Of a DNA stretch of 64,000 nucleotides, positions 42,520 to 50,773 are shown piece after piece; within the stretch, counting starts at the first letter, position 1; each line of letters opens with the position of its first letter. This stretch comes from an uncultured Bacteroidales bacterium. GTDB lineage: Bacteria > Bacteroidota > Bacteroidia > Bacteroidales > UBA932. Under the pieces are notes generated by a model. That model was not told the origin of the DNA and searched no databases. It saw nothing but the letters and a program-made list of their open reading frames with translations. The DNA lies in NCBI GenBank assembly GCA_900541925.1, contig UQMB01000008.1:1-64000 (forward strand). Reading direction: 5' to 3'. The translations under genes and the position numbers were made by a program.

Positions 42520-43416
42520 TCAAAAATTCATTCCCAGCCTGAGTCCGAATGCCGGTCTGCTGAATTGACCGGATGAAGCCAGCTGGCATTCCGGAGCCAG
42601 CACGGTCGGGGATACGCTGAGCGAGATGTCATCGTCCACCTCGAAGTTATGCATATAAGAGAACACGTTGGCGTCCATCACCTGAAGCAGATATACAGCT
42701 GCCGTAATCAGCAGTGCGTAGTCGCGGTAACGGCGGTAGGTGTTGCGGTAGTAGAGTGCCTGGTCTGCCGTGATTGGACCGGTGTATTCGTGCTCCGTGT
42801 CCGTGGCCTCTTTGTATATGTTGCGGAAACGCTGGAAGTTCCGCGAAAAGTCAGAGTAGTAATGTATGCCGGCGGCCATAGCTCCGAGGTAGAGCGGAAG
42901 CTTCCAGTATTCGCGGTTGTAGATCTGCCCCAGGCCCGGGACGAGCACCGAAAACATCGTGGCCCGGCCGGCATTGGGGTATTCCGCGGGGCTGTAGTTG
43001 AGCACGCCGTCCATCATGGTCCCCCAGTATGCGAGTCCCGCTCCGATAAAGCACCATTTGGCGGCATCGTGTCTGCCTTGAGTGTTGAGATATATTCCCG
43101 CTCCGAGGCTTCCGCCTATCGTCCCGTAGACTATGGGGAGTTTCCAGTACTGCCTGTTGTAGATCTGGCATCCGCCGATCAGGACGGCCGAGCCCATGGC
43201 CATCGTGCCCATCTTGATCTCTTTCTGGTGTTTTAGACCTCCGATGTAGTCCTTGAGCGAAAACAGCACATCTGTGGTGTCGACCTTGTCTGCCGGGTCG
43301 GAGTTGTACTGCTGCGAGAAGGCCTCGTCCCTGAACTGGGCTCCGGCAAAGACGGTGGACAGCAGGAATGCCGCCACAAATGCCGTCACAAACTTCGCCC
43401 CTTTCACCGGATTCAT
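42520..43416 (-). CDS. DUF5683 membrane protein
   Basis: A 298-residue protein with an N-terminal signal-like segment (FVTAFVAAFLLSTVFAGAQ) and several hydrophobic helices. The repeated NREYWKLPLYLG and NRQYWKLPIVYG motifs, and SVLVPGLGQIYNREYWKLP, are the hallmark of DUF5683. The C-terminus ends in FGLRLGMNF, beta-strand-like. Function unknown. The start overlaps the parB stop by a single base, so it is translationally coupled. Confidence 0.85.
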   Translation of the reverse strand: MNPVKGAKFVTAFVAAFLLSTVFAGAQFRDEAFSQQYNSDPADKVDTTDVLFSLKDYIGGLKHQKEIKMGTMAMGSAVLIGGCQIYNRQYWKLPIVYGTIGGSLGAGIYLNTQGRHDAAKWCFIGAGLAYWGTMMDGVLNYSPAEYPNAGRATMFSVLVPGLGQIYNREYWKLPLYLGAMAAGIHYYSDFSRNFQRFRNIYKEATDTEHEYTGPITADQALYYRNTYRRYRDYALLITAAVYLLQVMDANVFSYMHNFEVDDDISLSVSPTVLAPECQLASSGQFSRPAFGLRLGMNF

Positions 43417-44357
43417 CAGAACTGTTTGTCTTCGAGGGCCTTCACGAAGGCCTTGACTTCATCGTCGGAGTTGAAACGTATGGTCATGGTCCCCTTCCCG
43501 TTGCCGCTCCTTTTCATCGAGATGCTGCTTGAGAAATACTTGCCGACACGCTCAAGCACTTTGTAGTATTCGTCCGGAAGTTCCTGCTCCTTGGCCTTTG
43601 TGCGCTCTGGGCTGGACTTCGGGTCAAGGACGATCTTCCGGGCGAGGGACTCCAGTTCACGGACCGACAGCCCGTCCCTTATGACAAGGTCGCAGAGTTT
43701 CTCCTGAAGTTCCGGCTCTTCGACCCCGAGTATGGCCTTGGCGTGCCCTGCGCTGAGCAGGCCGACCTTGATGTCGTGCTGGACCTTGGCAGGCAGTTTC
43801 AGAAGCCTTATCGTGTTGGCGACCGTGGCTCTCTTCTTCCCCACCCTGTCGGCCAGCATGTCCTGAGTGAGCGAACACTCGTCAATCAGCCTCTGATAGC
43901 TCAGCGCCAGTTCGATAGGGTCAAGGTTCTCTCTCTGGACATTCTCCACTATGGCCATCTCCAGCATTCCCTGGTCGTTGGCGTCCCGGATATATGCCGG
44001 GATGGTGGTCATTCCGGCCAGTCGGCAGGCCTTGTAACGGCGTTCTCCGCTTATGATCTGATAGCGGTTGTCCGTTATTCTCCTGACTGTGACAGGCTGT
44101 ATCAGGCCAAGTGTCCTGATTGATGATGCGAGTTCTTCCAGCGCGGTCTGGTCAAATGACATGCGCGGCTGGTATGGGTTCGGCTCGATCATGTCCACAG
44201 GTATCCTGAGGATGTCGGCCGTGTTCTCCTGGCGCCCGCGGGCGCCTACCACTTCCTTGTTGACGTATCCGACCGGTTTGCGCAGCGCGTCGGCGTTAGG
44301 CACTTCTCCCAGAAGCGCGCTCAGGCCCCTGCCCAGTCCTCTTGGCTCTTTGCTCAT
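43416..44357 (-). CDS. parB: Chromosome partitioning protein ParB
   Basis: A 313-residue ParB/Spo0J CTPase and parS-binding clamp. N-terminal GLGRGLSALLG, then IEPNPYQPRMSFDQTALEEL, GERRYKACRLAGMTTIPA, the helix-turn-helix SLTQDMLADRVGKKRATVAN and a C-terminal dimerisation segment. ATGA overlap with parA. I noticed no obvious parS copy in the window but could not scan exhaustively. Confidence 0.96.
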   Translation of the reverse strand: MSKEPRGLGRGLSALLGEVPNADALRKPVGYVNKEVVGARGRQENTADILRIPVDMIEPNPYQPRMSFDQTALEELASSIRTLGLIQPVTVRRITDNRYQIISGERRYKACRLAGMTTIPAYIRDANDQGMLEMAIVENVQRENLDPIELALSYQRLIDECSLTQDMLADRVGKKRATVANTIRLLKLPAKVQHDIKVGLLSAGHAKAILGVEEPELQEKLCDLVIRDGLSVRELESLARKIVLDPKSSPERTKAKEQELPDEYYKVLERVGKYFSSSISMKRSGNGKGTMTIRFNSDDEVKAFVKALEDKQF

Positions 44358-45130
44358 ATTTGCTCTCCGTTATGTTCCATCACTTCCTTGGCAAGATTGA
44401 GGTAGTTGTTTGAACCGTTGCACATGATGTCGTAAAGGACGATAGGCTTGCCGTGAGACGGGGCTTCGCTGAGGCGGATGTTGCGCTGGATCACGGTCTT
44501 GAAAACCATGTCCTTGAAGTGGTCCCGGAGTTCGGCCAGCACTTGGCTGTGGACCTTCGTGCGGCCGTCGAACATGGTCACGACAAAGCCTTCTATCGAG
44601 AGTTCCGGATTGAAGCCGCCCTGCACGAGGCGTATGGTCTGAAGGAGTTTCCCAAGGCCTTCGAGGGCGAAAAACTCCGGTTGCACCGGAATCATCACCG
44701 AGTCGGCTGCCGTCAGGGAGTTGATGGTTATCAGGCCCAGCGACGGGGAGCAGTCTATGATGATATAGTCATAGTTGTCCTTGACGGGGGCGAGTACGGA
44801 TTTCATCACTGATTCACGCTGCTCCGTCTCGAGCAGTTCAATCTCTGCACCGACCAGATTGATATGGGACGGAATCATCTGAAGGCGCTCTATCTCTGTC
44901 TGTATTAGGGCGTCCGCAATGTCTATCTTCCCGATCATCACTTCATAGAGCGTCCTCTTTTCGTCATTGTCCGGGTTGAAATTGAGTCCGGAGGTCGTGT
45001 TGGCCTGCGGATCGGCGTCGATTATGAGTACTTTTTTCTCGAGCACCGCGAGCGAGGCGGCAAGATTAATGGCGGTAGTGGTCTTGCCCACTCCGCCCTT
45101 CTGATTTGCTATAGCGATGACTTTACCCAT
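44354..45130 (-). CDS. parA: Chromosome partitioning ATPase ParA
   Basis: About 258 residues from MGKVIAIANQKGGVGKTTTA, which is the deviant Walker A motif. Walker B is YIIIDCSPSLGLITINSL, and PVQPEFFALEGLGKLLQTI and NIRLSEAPSHGKPI are typical. Nonspecific DNA-binding ATPase moving ParB-parS complexes. The start is set by the family and by TACTTTTG ending 6 nt upstream. Confidence 0.96.
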   Translation of the reverse strand: MGKVIAIANQKGGVGKTTTAINLAASLAVLEKKVLIIDADPQANTTSGLNFNPDNDEKRTLYEVMIGKIDIADALIQTEIERLQMIPSHINLVGAEIELLETEQRESVMKSVLAPVKDNYDYIIIDCSPSLGLITINSLTAADSVMIPVQPEFFALEGLGKLLQTIRLVQGGFNPELSIEGFVVTMFDGRTKVHSQVLAELRDHFKDMVFKTVIQRNIRLSEAPSHGKPIVLYDIMCNGSNNYLNLAKEVMEHNGEQI

Positions 45131-45136
45131 ATAATG

Positions 45137-45164
45137 CAAAAGTAATAATTTATTCCTACATTTG
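45137..45164. promoter_or_regulatory. Divergent -7 elements for parA and the lipid kinase gene
   Basis: TACTTTTG on the minus strand (45137-45144), 6 nt from the parA ATG, and TACATTTG on the plus strand (45157-45164), 4 nt from the ATG at 45169. Both predict near-leaderless transcripts. The start codons are 38 bp apart. Confidence 0.6.
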
Positions 45165-45168
45165 CGGT

Positions 45169-46125
45169 ATGTCTAAAACAAAAACCGATTGTTATTTCAT
45201 CGTAAATCCACGTGCCGGCTCAGGCAAAACGATGTGTGAGTGGCTTCCTGCCGAGCATAGGCTGGAACGGTCTGGCATTCCTTTCGTGACGGCTCTCACT
45301 GATTATAAACGTCACGCCACCGCACTTGCATACGAGGCCGCGGCAAGCGGTTACAGACGGATATATGCTGTCGGTGGAGACGGCTCGGTCCACGAAGTCT
45401 TCAACGGAATCTGCTCATGGTGCCGTGAAAATGACATCCCTACAGAGGATTTTACCATAGGAGTGGTCCCCATAGGTTCCGGAAATGACTGGATCAAGTC
45501 TTTCGGCGTGCCCAACGATGTGGACGAGGCGGTGGATCTGATATGCGATGGGAGAACTGTGCAGATGGATGTGATCGAAGTCTCCTGCTGCGCCGGGAAG
45601 CGTCTTTATATGGCCAATATCGGGGGCGTGGGCTTTGACTCCCATGTATGTCAGAGGGTCAATTCACAGAAGGAGAGCGGCAAGCGCGGGCGGCTGATAT
45701 ATCTTAACGCCCTCCGGCACACGATGCTGAGTTTGAGATCTATAGATGTGTGCATCCTGGCCGATGGCGAGTTCGTATTCAACGGGCCTTGCTACTCGCT
45801 GGCTTTCGGGAACGGCCGCTATTCAGGCAGCGGCATGCGCCAGGTGCCGTTGGCCATGACGGATGACGGGCTGCTTGACTATACTATAATCCCGAAGATG
45901 GGACTCGGCAAGATCGTACGGGAGATTCCGCGTCTTTATAACGGCAATCTGAACGAATCCAAGTATGTGTTGGGCGGCAAATGCCGTATCCTCCAGGTCG
46001 TACCGATGGACGAACACTCGGAGGATATAGTTGAACTTGACGGGGAGATAGAGGGCCGGCTTCCGCTTACTCTGGAAGTTACCGGGCGGAAAATCAACGT
46101 TGTTGCAGGTTCATCCACCGTATAG
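45169..46125 (+). CDS. Diacylglycerol kinase-family lipid kinase
   Basis: A 318-residue protein of the DAGK_cat family (YegS/DgkB type). CYFIVNPRAGSGKTM opens the nucleotide site, YAVGGDGSVHEVFNGI contains the GGDGT-like motif (Ser for Thr) and GVVPIGSGNDWIKSFG follows. It phosphorylates diacylglycerol or related lipids at the membrane. The 3' end overlaps the convergent PAP2 gene by 32 bp. Confidence 0.88.
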   Translation: MSKTKTDCYFIVNPRAGSGKTMCEWLPAEHRLERSGIPFVTALTDYKRHATALAYEAAASGYRRIYAVGGDGSVHEVFNGICSWCRENDIPTEDFTIGVVPIGSGNDWIKSFGVPNDVDEAVDLICDGRTVQMDVIEVSCCAGKRLYMANIGGVGFDSHVCQRVNSQKESGKRGRLIYLNALRHTMLSLRSIDVCILADGEFVFNGPCYSLAFGNGRYSGSGMRQVPLAMTDDGLLDYTIIPKMGLGKIVREIPRLYNGNLNESKYVLGGKCRILQVVPMDEHSEDIVELDGEIEGRLPLTLEVTGRKINVVAGSSTV

Positions 46126-46717
46126 TGAGCCTGGCCAGCGAAGCTATCGCCCAAGCGAACAGGCTTCCGACAATAAATCCCACCAGCACGTCTCCGAGGA
46201 AGTGCTTCCCGACGAAAATACGGCTTATGCCAACAAGCAGAGCCCATATCAGAATGGAATACTTATATGTCTCGTGGGTGGTGGTGTTGATTTTGCGGGC
46301 GTTCTTGAAGCCTATGGTTGAGCATACCGCGAAACCGATGGCGTTCGCCGCGTGGGCTGAATAGAAACCATGGAGGTTGCCCCTTCCTTCCAGCAGATGC
46401 AGGCCCCTTCCGGCCGTGAGCGAATCCCAGCACGGACGCAGCCTGCCGAAAAACTCCTTGGAGAAGTTGGAGAACTGGTCACAGGCCACGATGGTGAGTA
46501 TGCATGAAATCGTCACTATCAGGGCTTTCTTCCAGCCGAGGCGGATGAAAAGGAAAATCAGGACTGCAAGATACAGCGGATACCAGATCTCCTTGTCGGA
46601 GAATACTCTCCACATCATGTCCGTGAATGTGCTGTGGAGGGAGTTTATGCCCAGAGTGGCCGCCCTGTCCATGTTTTCGAGATGGTTCCAGAGCGTCAGG
46701 CCTGCAATGCTTTCCAT
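46094..46717 (-). CDS. PAP2-family membrane phosphatase
   Basis: About 207 residues from [20 protein letters not shown]. Five or six hydrophobic helices; phosphatase motifs [23 protein letters not shown] and [17 protein letters not shown] correspond to KxxxxxxRP, (P)SxHA and SRxxxxxHxxxD. The group includes undecaprenyl-diphosphate and phosphatidate phosphatases. The start overlaps the obg end by 22 bp, so they are probably co-transcribed. The longer in-frame start at 46837 lies within obg. Confidence 0.88.
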   Translation of the reverse strand: MESIAGLTLWNHLENMDRAATLGINSLHSTFTDMMWRVFSDKEIWYPLYLAVLIFLFIRLGWKKALIVTISCILTIVACDQFSNFSKEFFGRLRPCWDSLTAGRGLHLLEGRGNLHGFYSAHAANAIGFAVCSTIGFKNARKINTTTHETYKYSILIWALLVGISRIFVGKHFLGDVLVGFIVGSLFAWAIASLARLTIRWMNLQQR

Positions 46718-47688
46718 AATGCGTCTTTGAGTTTGTCCAGTCCTTCTCCGGTGCTGGATGAGATGAATACGTAAGGTACAGATTCCGGAATGGACGGGCG
46801 CATCTGCTCCTCGATTTCTTTGTCGATGAGGTCGCACTTCGTGATGGCAAGTACGCGCTGCTTCGTGAGAAGCTCCGGGTTGTAGAGCTTGAGTTCATTG
46901 AGCAGGGTGCGATAGCCGTCGGCTATGTTCTCTTCCTCCACGCTTACCATGAACAGCAGCACGGAGTTGCGTTCTATGTGGCGCAGGAATCGCAGACCTA
47001 TGCCTTTGCCGTCGTGGGCGCCCTCGATGATGCCTGGGATGTCGGCCATCACGAAAGATCGGCCGTCGTGGTATCGTACGATGCCCAGATTCGGCTCAAG
47101 CGTGGTGAACGCATAGGATGCGATCTTAGGCTTGGCGGCCGTTATCGTGCTCAGCAAGGTTGACTTGCCGGCGTTCGGGAATCCGACGAGTCCGACATCG
47201 GCGAGGAGTTTCAGTTCGAGGATGAATACTCCTTCCTGGCCGTCCTCTCCCGGTTGTGCGAAGCGCGGGGTCTGGAGCGTCGCCGACTTGAAGTTGCTGT
47301 TGCCCAGACCCCCGCGGCCTCCCTTGCAGAGGATTCTCTCCTCTCCTGGTTCCATCATCTCGAAGAGTGTCTCTCCGCTCTCCGCGTCCTTGACGACGGT
47401 ACCTACTGGGACGTCCAGATATATGTCAGAGCCGTTCTTGCCGCTGCGGTTGGCCGAGCCTCCTTTCTCCCCGTCGTCGGCCTTGATGTGTTTGCGGTAT
47501 TTGAGGTGTATGAGTGTCCAGAACTGGGGGTTGGCCTTGAGGATGATGTGTCCTCCCCTGCCGCCGTCTCCCCCGTCCGGCCCGCCCTTGGGGATATACT
47601 TGGCCCTGTGCAGGTGCACCGAGCCCGCCCCTCCGTGTCCGGAGGCGCAGTATATCTTGACGTAGTCTATGAAGTTGCTGTCTGGCAT
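46696..47688 (-). CDS. obg: GTPase Obg/CgtA
   Basis: A 330-residue essential ribosome-assembly GTPase. N-terminal glycine-rich Obg fold ([46 protein letters not shown]), then the G domain: [14 protein letters not shown] (G1), [20 protein letters not shown] (G3), ITKCDLI (G4), SSSTGEGLD (G5). No C-terminal extension. Complete. Confidence 0.97.
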   Translation of the reverse strand: MPDSNFIDYVKIYCASGHGGAGSVHLHRAKYIPKGGPDGGDGGRGGHIILKANPQFWTLIHLKYRKHIKADDGEKGGSANRSGKNGSDIYLDVPVGTVVKDAESGETLFEMMEPGEERILCKGGRGGLGNSNFKSATLQTPRFAQPGEDGQEGVFILELKLLADVGLVGFPNAGKSTLLSTITAAKPKIASYAFTTLEPNLGIVRYHDGRSFVMADIPGIIEGAHDGKGIGLRFLRHIERNSVLLFMVSVEEENIADGYRTLLNELKLYNPELLTKQRVLAITKCDLIDKEIEEQMRPSIPESVPYVFISSSTGEGLDKLKDALWKALQA

Positions 47689-47989
47689 ATCACTTTCTTT
47701 TCATCCCCTTTTTCGGTATCAGTGCCTCATCGTCCTGTGAGTGTCTGCTCTCGCCGCTGTTTTTGTTCGCGGAAAGGCCCTTTCTCCGTACGAAATGCTG
47801 ATTGGTGACAATTCGGTTCGCCAAATCGGCATTTCCCCGAACCGTCAGGCCATAAGGCTTCCTTGTCAGAGGGGCTTCCGGCGGCAAATATAGTGAAAGT
47901 TCGGGAAATATGCACCGCCGAAAAAGAGGGGGTGCATACCTCGGAAAATCCTTGGAATACACCCTCATCTATAAGATGGATGTCTTTGC
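47689..47989. other. Intergenic region between hpt-adk fusion and obg
   Basis: About 300 bp without a convincing gene. On the minus strand, GGTGTAT and ATGCACC arms followed by CCCTCTTTTT may form a terminator for hpt-adk (around 47970-47918). TATATTTG (47885-47892) can be the obg promoter, leaving an obg leader of about 190 nt. A 92-codon open frame crosses the area but looks like chance. Confidence 0.4.
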
Positions 47990-49117
47990 CTAGCCTATGC
48001 TTTCAATCAAGGCGAGCACCCTGCGGCGGTTGTCGTCGATGGTGCCGGTTCCTCCGTCACACTCGTAGTATTTGCCGGCCTTCTTGTAGTAGTCGATAAG
48101 CGGCTCGGTCTGAGCATGGTAGGTCTTGATGCGGTTGGCGATAGTGGTATCGGATGCATCGTCGGCGCGGCCTTCTATGGCGGCCCTGTGCTTGATGCGC
48201 TCGCGGATCAGGTCATCTGAAATCATAAGGGACACTACCGCCGTGACACCCTCTCCCCTCTTCTCGAGAATCTTGTCAAGATCCTCCGCCTGGGCGATGT
48301 TGCGCGGGAACCCGTCAAGCAGGAAGCCGCTCACGCCCGTAGTGTTGTTGAATGTAGATTCAATCATGCCTTCAACGACTTCGTCCGGGACGAGGGAACC
48401 TGCGTCGATGAGTGACTTGGCCTGCTTGCCAAGTTCGGTGCCGGCGGCGATTTCCGCCCTGAGGAGCTCTCCGGTGGAGATGTGCTTGAGGTTGTACTTC
48501 TGCGCGATTGCACCTGCGTGCGTGCCCTTGCCGGCTCCCGGAGGGCCAAAAAGAATGTAGTATTTCATCTTGTTGTCATCTATGACGTAAATATCTTTGG
48601 AATTGCGGCCCAGCTCGTTGTAGTCGAGTCCGAAGCCCACGATGAAAGCGTTGGGGATCTCCAGCCCCACGTAATCGATCTTCTCCGGCTTGTTGTACAC
48701 TTCCGGCTTGAGGAGAAGGGTGCAGATCTTCACGTCCGCCGCGCCTTCGCTCAGGAGCATTTCCTTGAGAGCGACGATGGTGTTGCCGGTATCGACGATG
48801 TCTTCGCATATTATTATTCTCCTGCCGGTGACATCAGCCGTCAGGCCCGTCACATTGAGTACCGTGCCGGTGGATCTTGTACCCTGATACGATGAGAGCT
48901 TTATGGAGACGAGCTGGCAGTTGAAGTCCAGTCTCTGGAGAAGTTCCCCTGTGAACGGTATGGCGCCGTTGAGCACGCAGAGCACGATTGGGACATCGGT
49001 GCATCCGCAGAAGTCACGGTTGACTTTGGCGGCCACGTCATCGATGGCCTGCATTATCCTCTCATTCTTGATGAAGGGCTTGAAGGTCTTGTCTTGCAAA
49101 GTGATCTTTTCTGACAT
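47990..49117 (-). CDS. Fused hypoxanthine phosphoribosyltransferase - adenylate kinase
   Basis: A single 375-residue frame. Residues 1 to about 180 are HPRT: VPIVLCVLNGAIPFTGELL, SIKLSSYQGTRSTG and the PRPP motif RIIICEDIVDTGNTIVAL. From residue 183 a complete adenylate kinase follows: MKYYILFGPPGAGKGTHAG (P-loop), ISTGELLRAEIAAGT, LLDGFPRNIAQAEDLD, and a short LID with RADDASDTTIANRI. The link IYVIDDNKMKYYI has no stop, and the kinase keeps its native-looking Met, so internal initiation could also give free kinase. The product joins purine salvage (IMP/GMP formation) and AMP phosphorylation. Such fusions occur in some Bacteroidetes. Confidence 0.92.
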   Translation of the reverse strand: MSEKITLQDKTFKPFIKNERIMQAIDDVAAKVNRDFCGCTDVPIVLCVLNGAIPFTGELLQRLDFNCQLVSIKLSSYQGTRSTGTVLNVTGLTADVTGRRIIICEDIVDTGNTIVALKEMLLSEGAADVKICTLLLKPEVYNKPEKIDYVGLEIPNAFIVGFGLDYNELGRNSKDIYVIDDNKMKYYILFGPPGAGKGTHAGAIAQKYNLKHISTGELLRAEIAAGTELGKQAKSLIDAGSLVPDEVVEGMIESTFNNTTGVSGFLLDGFPRNIAQAEDLDKILEKRGEGVTAVVSLMISDDLIRERIKHRAAIEGRADDASDTTIANRIKTYHAQTEPLIDYYKKAGKYYECDGGTGTIDDNRRRVLALIESIG

Positions 49118-49183
49118 ACGCGGAAATAACTGAAAGCACGAAATTACTAATTTTTTTTGTAAGTTTGAGGGACTTTAGACATA

Positions 49184-50773
49184 ATGACTATGAAATCGCT
49201 TCTTTTGATCGCCGTCCTGGTCGGGCCGGCGGATTGTCAGCAGGCCATGCTGACCATCAGCGGAGCCAGTTGCGTGGAAGAGCTCTCCAGCGATGAAGTG
49301 CTGCGCTATCAGGCTCTTTCGGAGCATCCTCTGGATCTTAATCTCGCGGGCGAGAGCCGTCTGCGGTCCAGCGGCCTGTTCTCCCCTTTCCAGCTCGCAT
49401 CCCTGTTGGAGTACAGGCGGGAGTCCGGAGACATCCTCTCTTTTGCTGAACTCGGACTCATCGACGGCTTCTCCCGGAGCTTCGCCGAGGCTCTGTCGTA
49501 TTTCGTCTCTCTGCGCAGTTCCTCGCCTCCGGGACATCGACGGCGCCTGGACTTACACAACACTCTCACTCTGAAGGCTTCGGGCAGGCAGACAGGAGAA
49601 TTGGCCTATGGTTTGAGATATGAGGCCTCTCTGGGCGAGCGTGCGGAATTGAGATGGACGTCAAGGACAACATATTCCGAACCGGAGCCCGGTATCGGAA
49701 CTGTCAGCGCTGCATATTACGGGCGAGGGGCTCTCGGAAAAGTTGTCGTGGGCAATTACGGCGCGCGCTTCGGCCAGGGGCTTGTGATGTGGAGCGGGTT
49801 CGTGATGTCCGGATATGGCTCGGCGGAATCTTTCTGCCGCAAGGCGGGCGGCTTGTCGGTCACAGGGGCTGCCGGGGCTGAATTTCTTGGAGTCGCAAGC
49901 GACTGGCGTATTGGCGGGAATCGTCTTTCCGCCGCCGTTTCTGTGGATGGAGCGGGGACCGTGGTCAATCTGGCGCGCGACTGGAGGCGGGTGAGCGCCG
50001 GGGTGACGGCTGGGCTGGAAGCCGCGTCGGCGGACTGGAGGGTGGCTTTCACGGGCGGGAGTTTCTTCGGGGAAGCGGCCTGCTCGTACCGAGGCCGGCC
50101 GTCGGCGTTGGCTGGAGTCCAGTGGATTCCGCGATACGGGCACAAATTCAGTTTCCTGGCGAGGTGGTATCATCTCCGGACCAGGCTGTACAGTGGTGTC
50201 GCCGCCGGTTACGACTCTCCGTCGTTGCTGTTGAGCGCCGATTCCGGCTATCGCAGGGACAAGGGGTTCTGGCAGCATAAGTTTATGTGCGTGCTCCGGC
50301 CGGCTTTCACCTGCGGGGAACTTTCTCTGGCGCCGTCACTCCGGGTCTCCGGTCGCCTGCGCCCTTCTGACAAGAGCCCGTTACGTTGCGAATTGAGGCC
50401 TGAGGTGAAGGGCCGGCTTGGGGGCTGGATACTCGAATGCAGGTGTGACGCCTTGTGGTGCAAGGGATTCGCATGGCTTTCCTGTATCGATGCCGGCTTT
50501 GACGGGGAGCGTTTCGACGCGAGGCTGAGGGGCGGAGTCTTCAAAATCGACAACTGGGACGACCGCATCTATGTCTATGAGTATGACGCCCCTGGGAATT
50601 TCAATGTTCCCGCCTATTATGGAAGAGGCTGGAACGCTTCGCTTTACCTTGGCTGGCATATAAGCAAGGCGCACAGCCTGTGGCTACGCGCCTCGATGAT
50701 TTCTTATCCTTGGAATTCCGAGCCCGAAGACGGGAGAAACGAGCTCAAACTCCAATATCGCCTGAGCTTATAG
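49184..50773 (+). CDS. Helix-hairpin-helix protein with C-terminal beta-barrel-like region
   Basis: A 529-residue protein. N-terminal signal-like segment (KSLLLIAVLVGPADCQQ), then LDLNLAGESRLRSSGLFSPF and LASLLEYRRESGDILSFAEL, a ComEA-like helix-hairpin-helix. About 400 residues of alternating strands (GLRYEASLGERAELRWTSRT, YLGWHISKAHSLWLRASM) look like an outer-membrane barrel, ending in LKLQYRLSL. Such combinations occur in Bacteroidetes and are often annotated only as helix-hairpin-helix proteins; function unknown. Its end overlaps murF by 6 bp. Confidence 0.7.
   Translation: MTMKSLLLIAVLVGPADCQQAMLTISGASCVEELSSDEVLRYQALSEHPLDLNLAGESRLRSSGLFSPFQLASLLEYRRESGDILSFAELGLIDGFSRSFAEALSYFVSLRSSSPPGHRRRLDLHNTLTLKASGRQTGELAYGLRYEASLGERAELRWTSRTTYSEPEPGIGTVSAAYYGRGALGKVVVGNYGARFGQGLVMWSGFVMSGYGSAESFCRKAGGLSVTGAAGAEFLGVASDWRIGGNRLSAAVSVDGAGTVVNLARDWRRVSAGVTAGLEAASADWRVAFTGGSFFGEAACSYRGRPSALAGVQWIPRYGHKFSFLARWYHLRTRLYSGVAAGYDSPSLLLSADSGYRRDKGFWQHKFMCVLRPAFTCGELSLAPSLRVSGRLRPSDKSPLRCELRPEVKGRLGGWILECRCDALWCKGFAWLSCIDAGFDGERFDARLRGGVFKIDNWDDRIYVYEYDAPGNFNVPAYYGRGWNASLYLGWHISKAHSLWLRASMISYPWNSEPEDGRNELKLQYRLSL

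Noticed and set aside
47690..47968. 92-codon minus-strand frame upstream of obg
   Set aside because: Crosses a likely terminator and promoter, no recognisable features; treated as chance.
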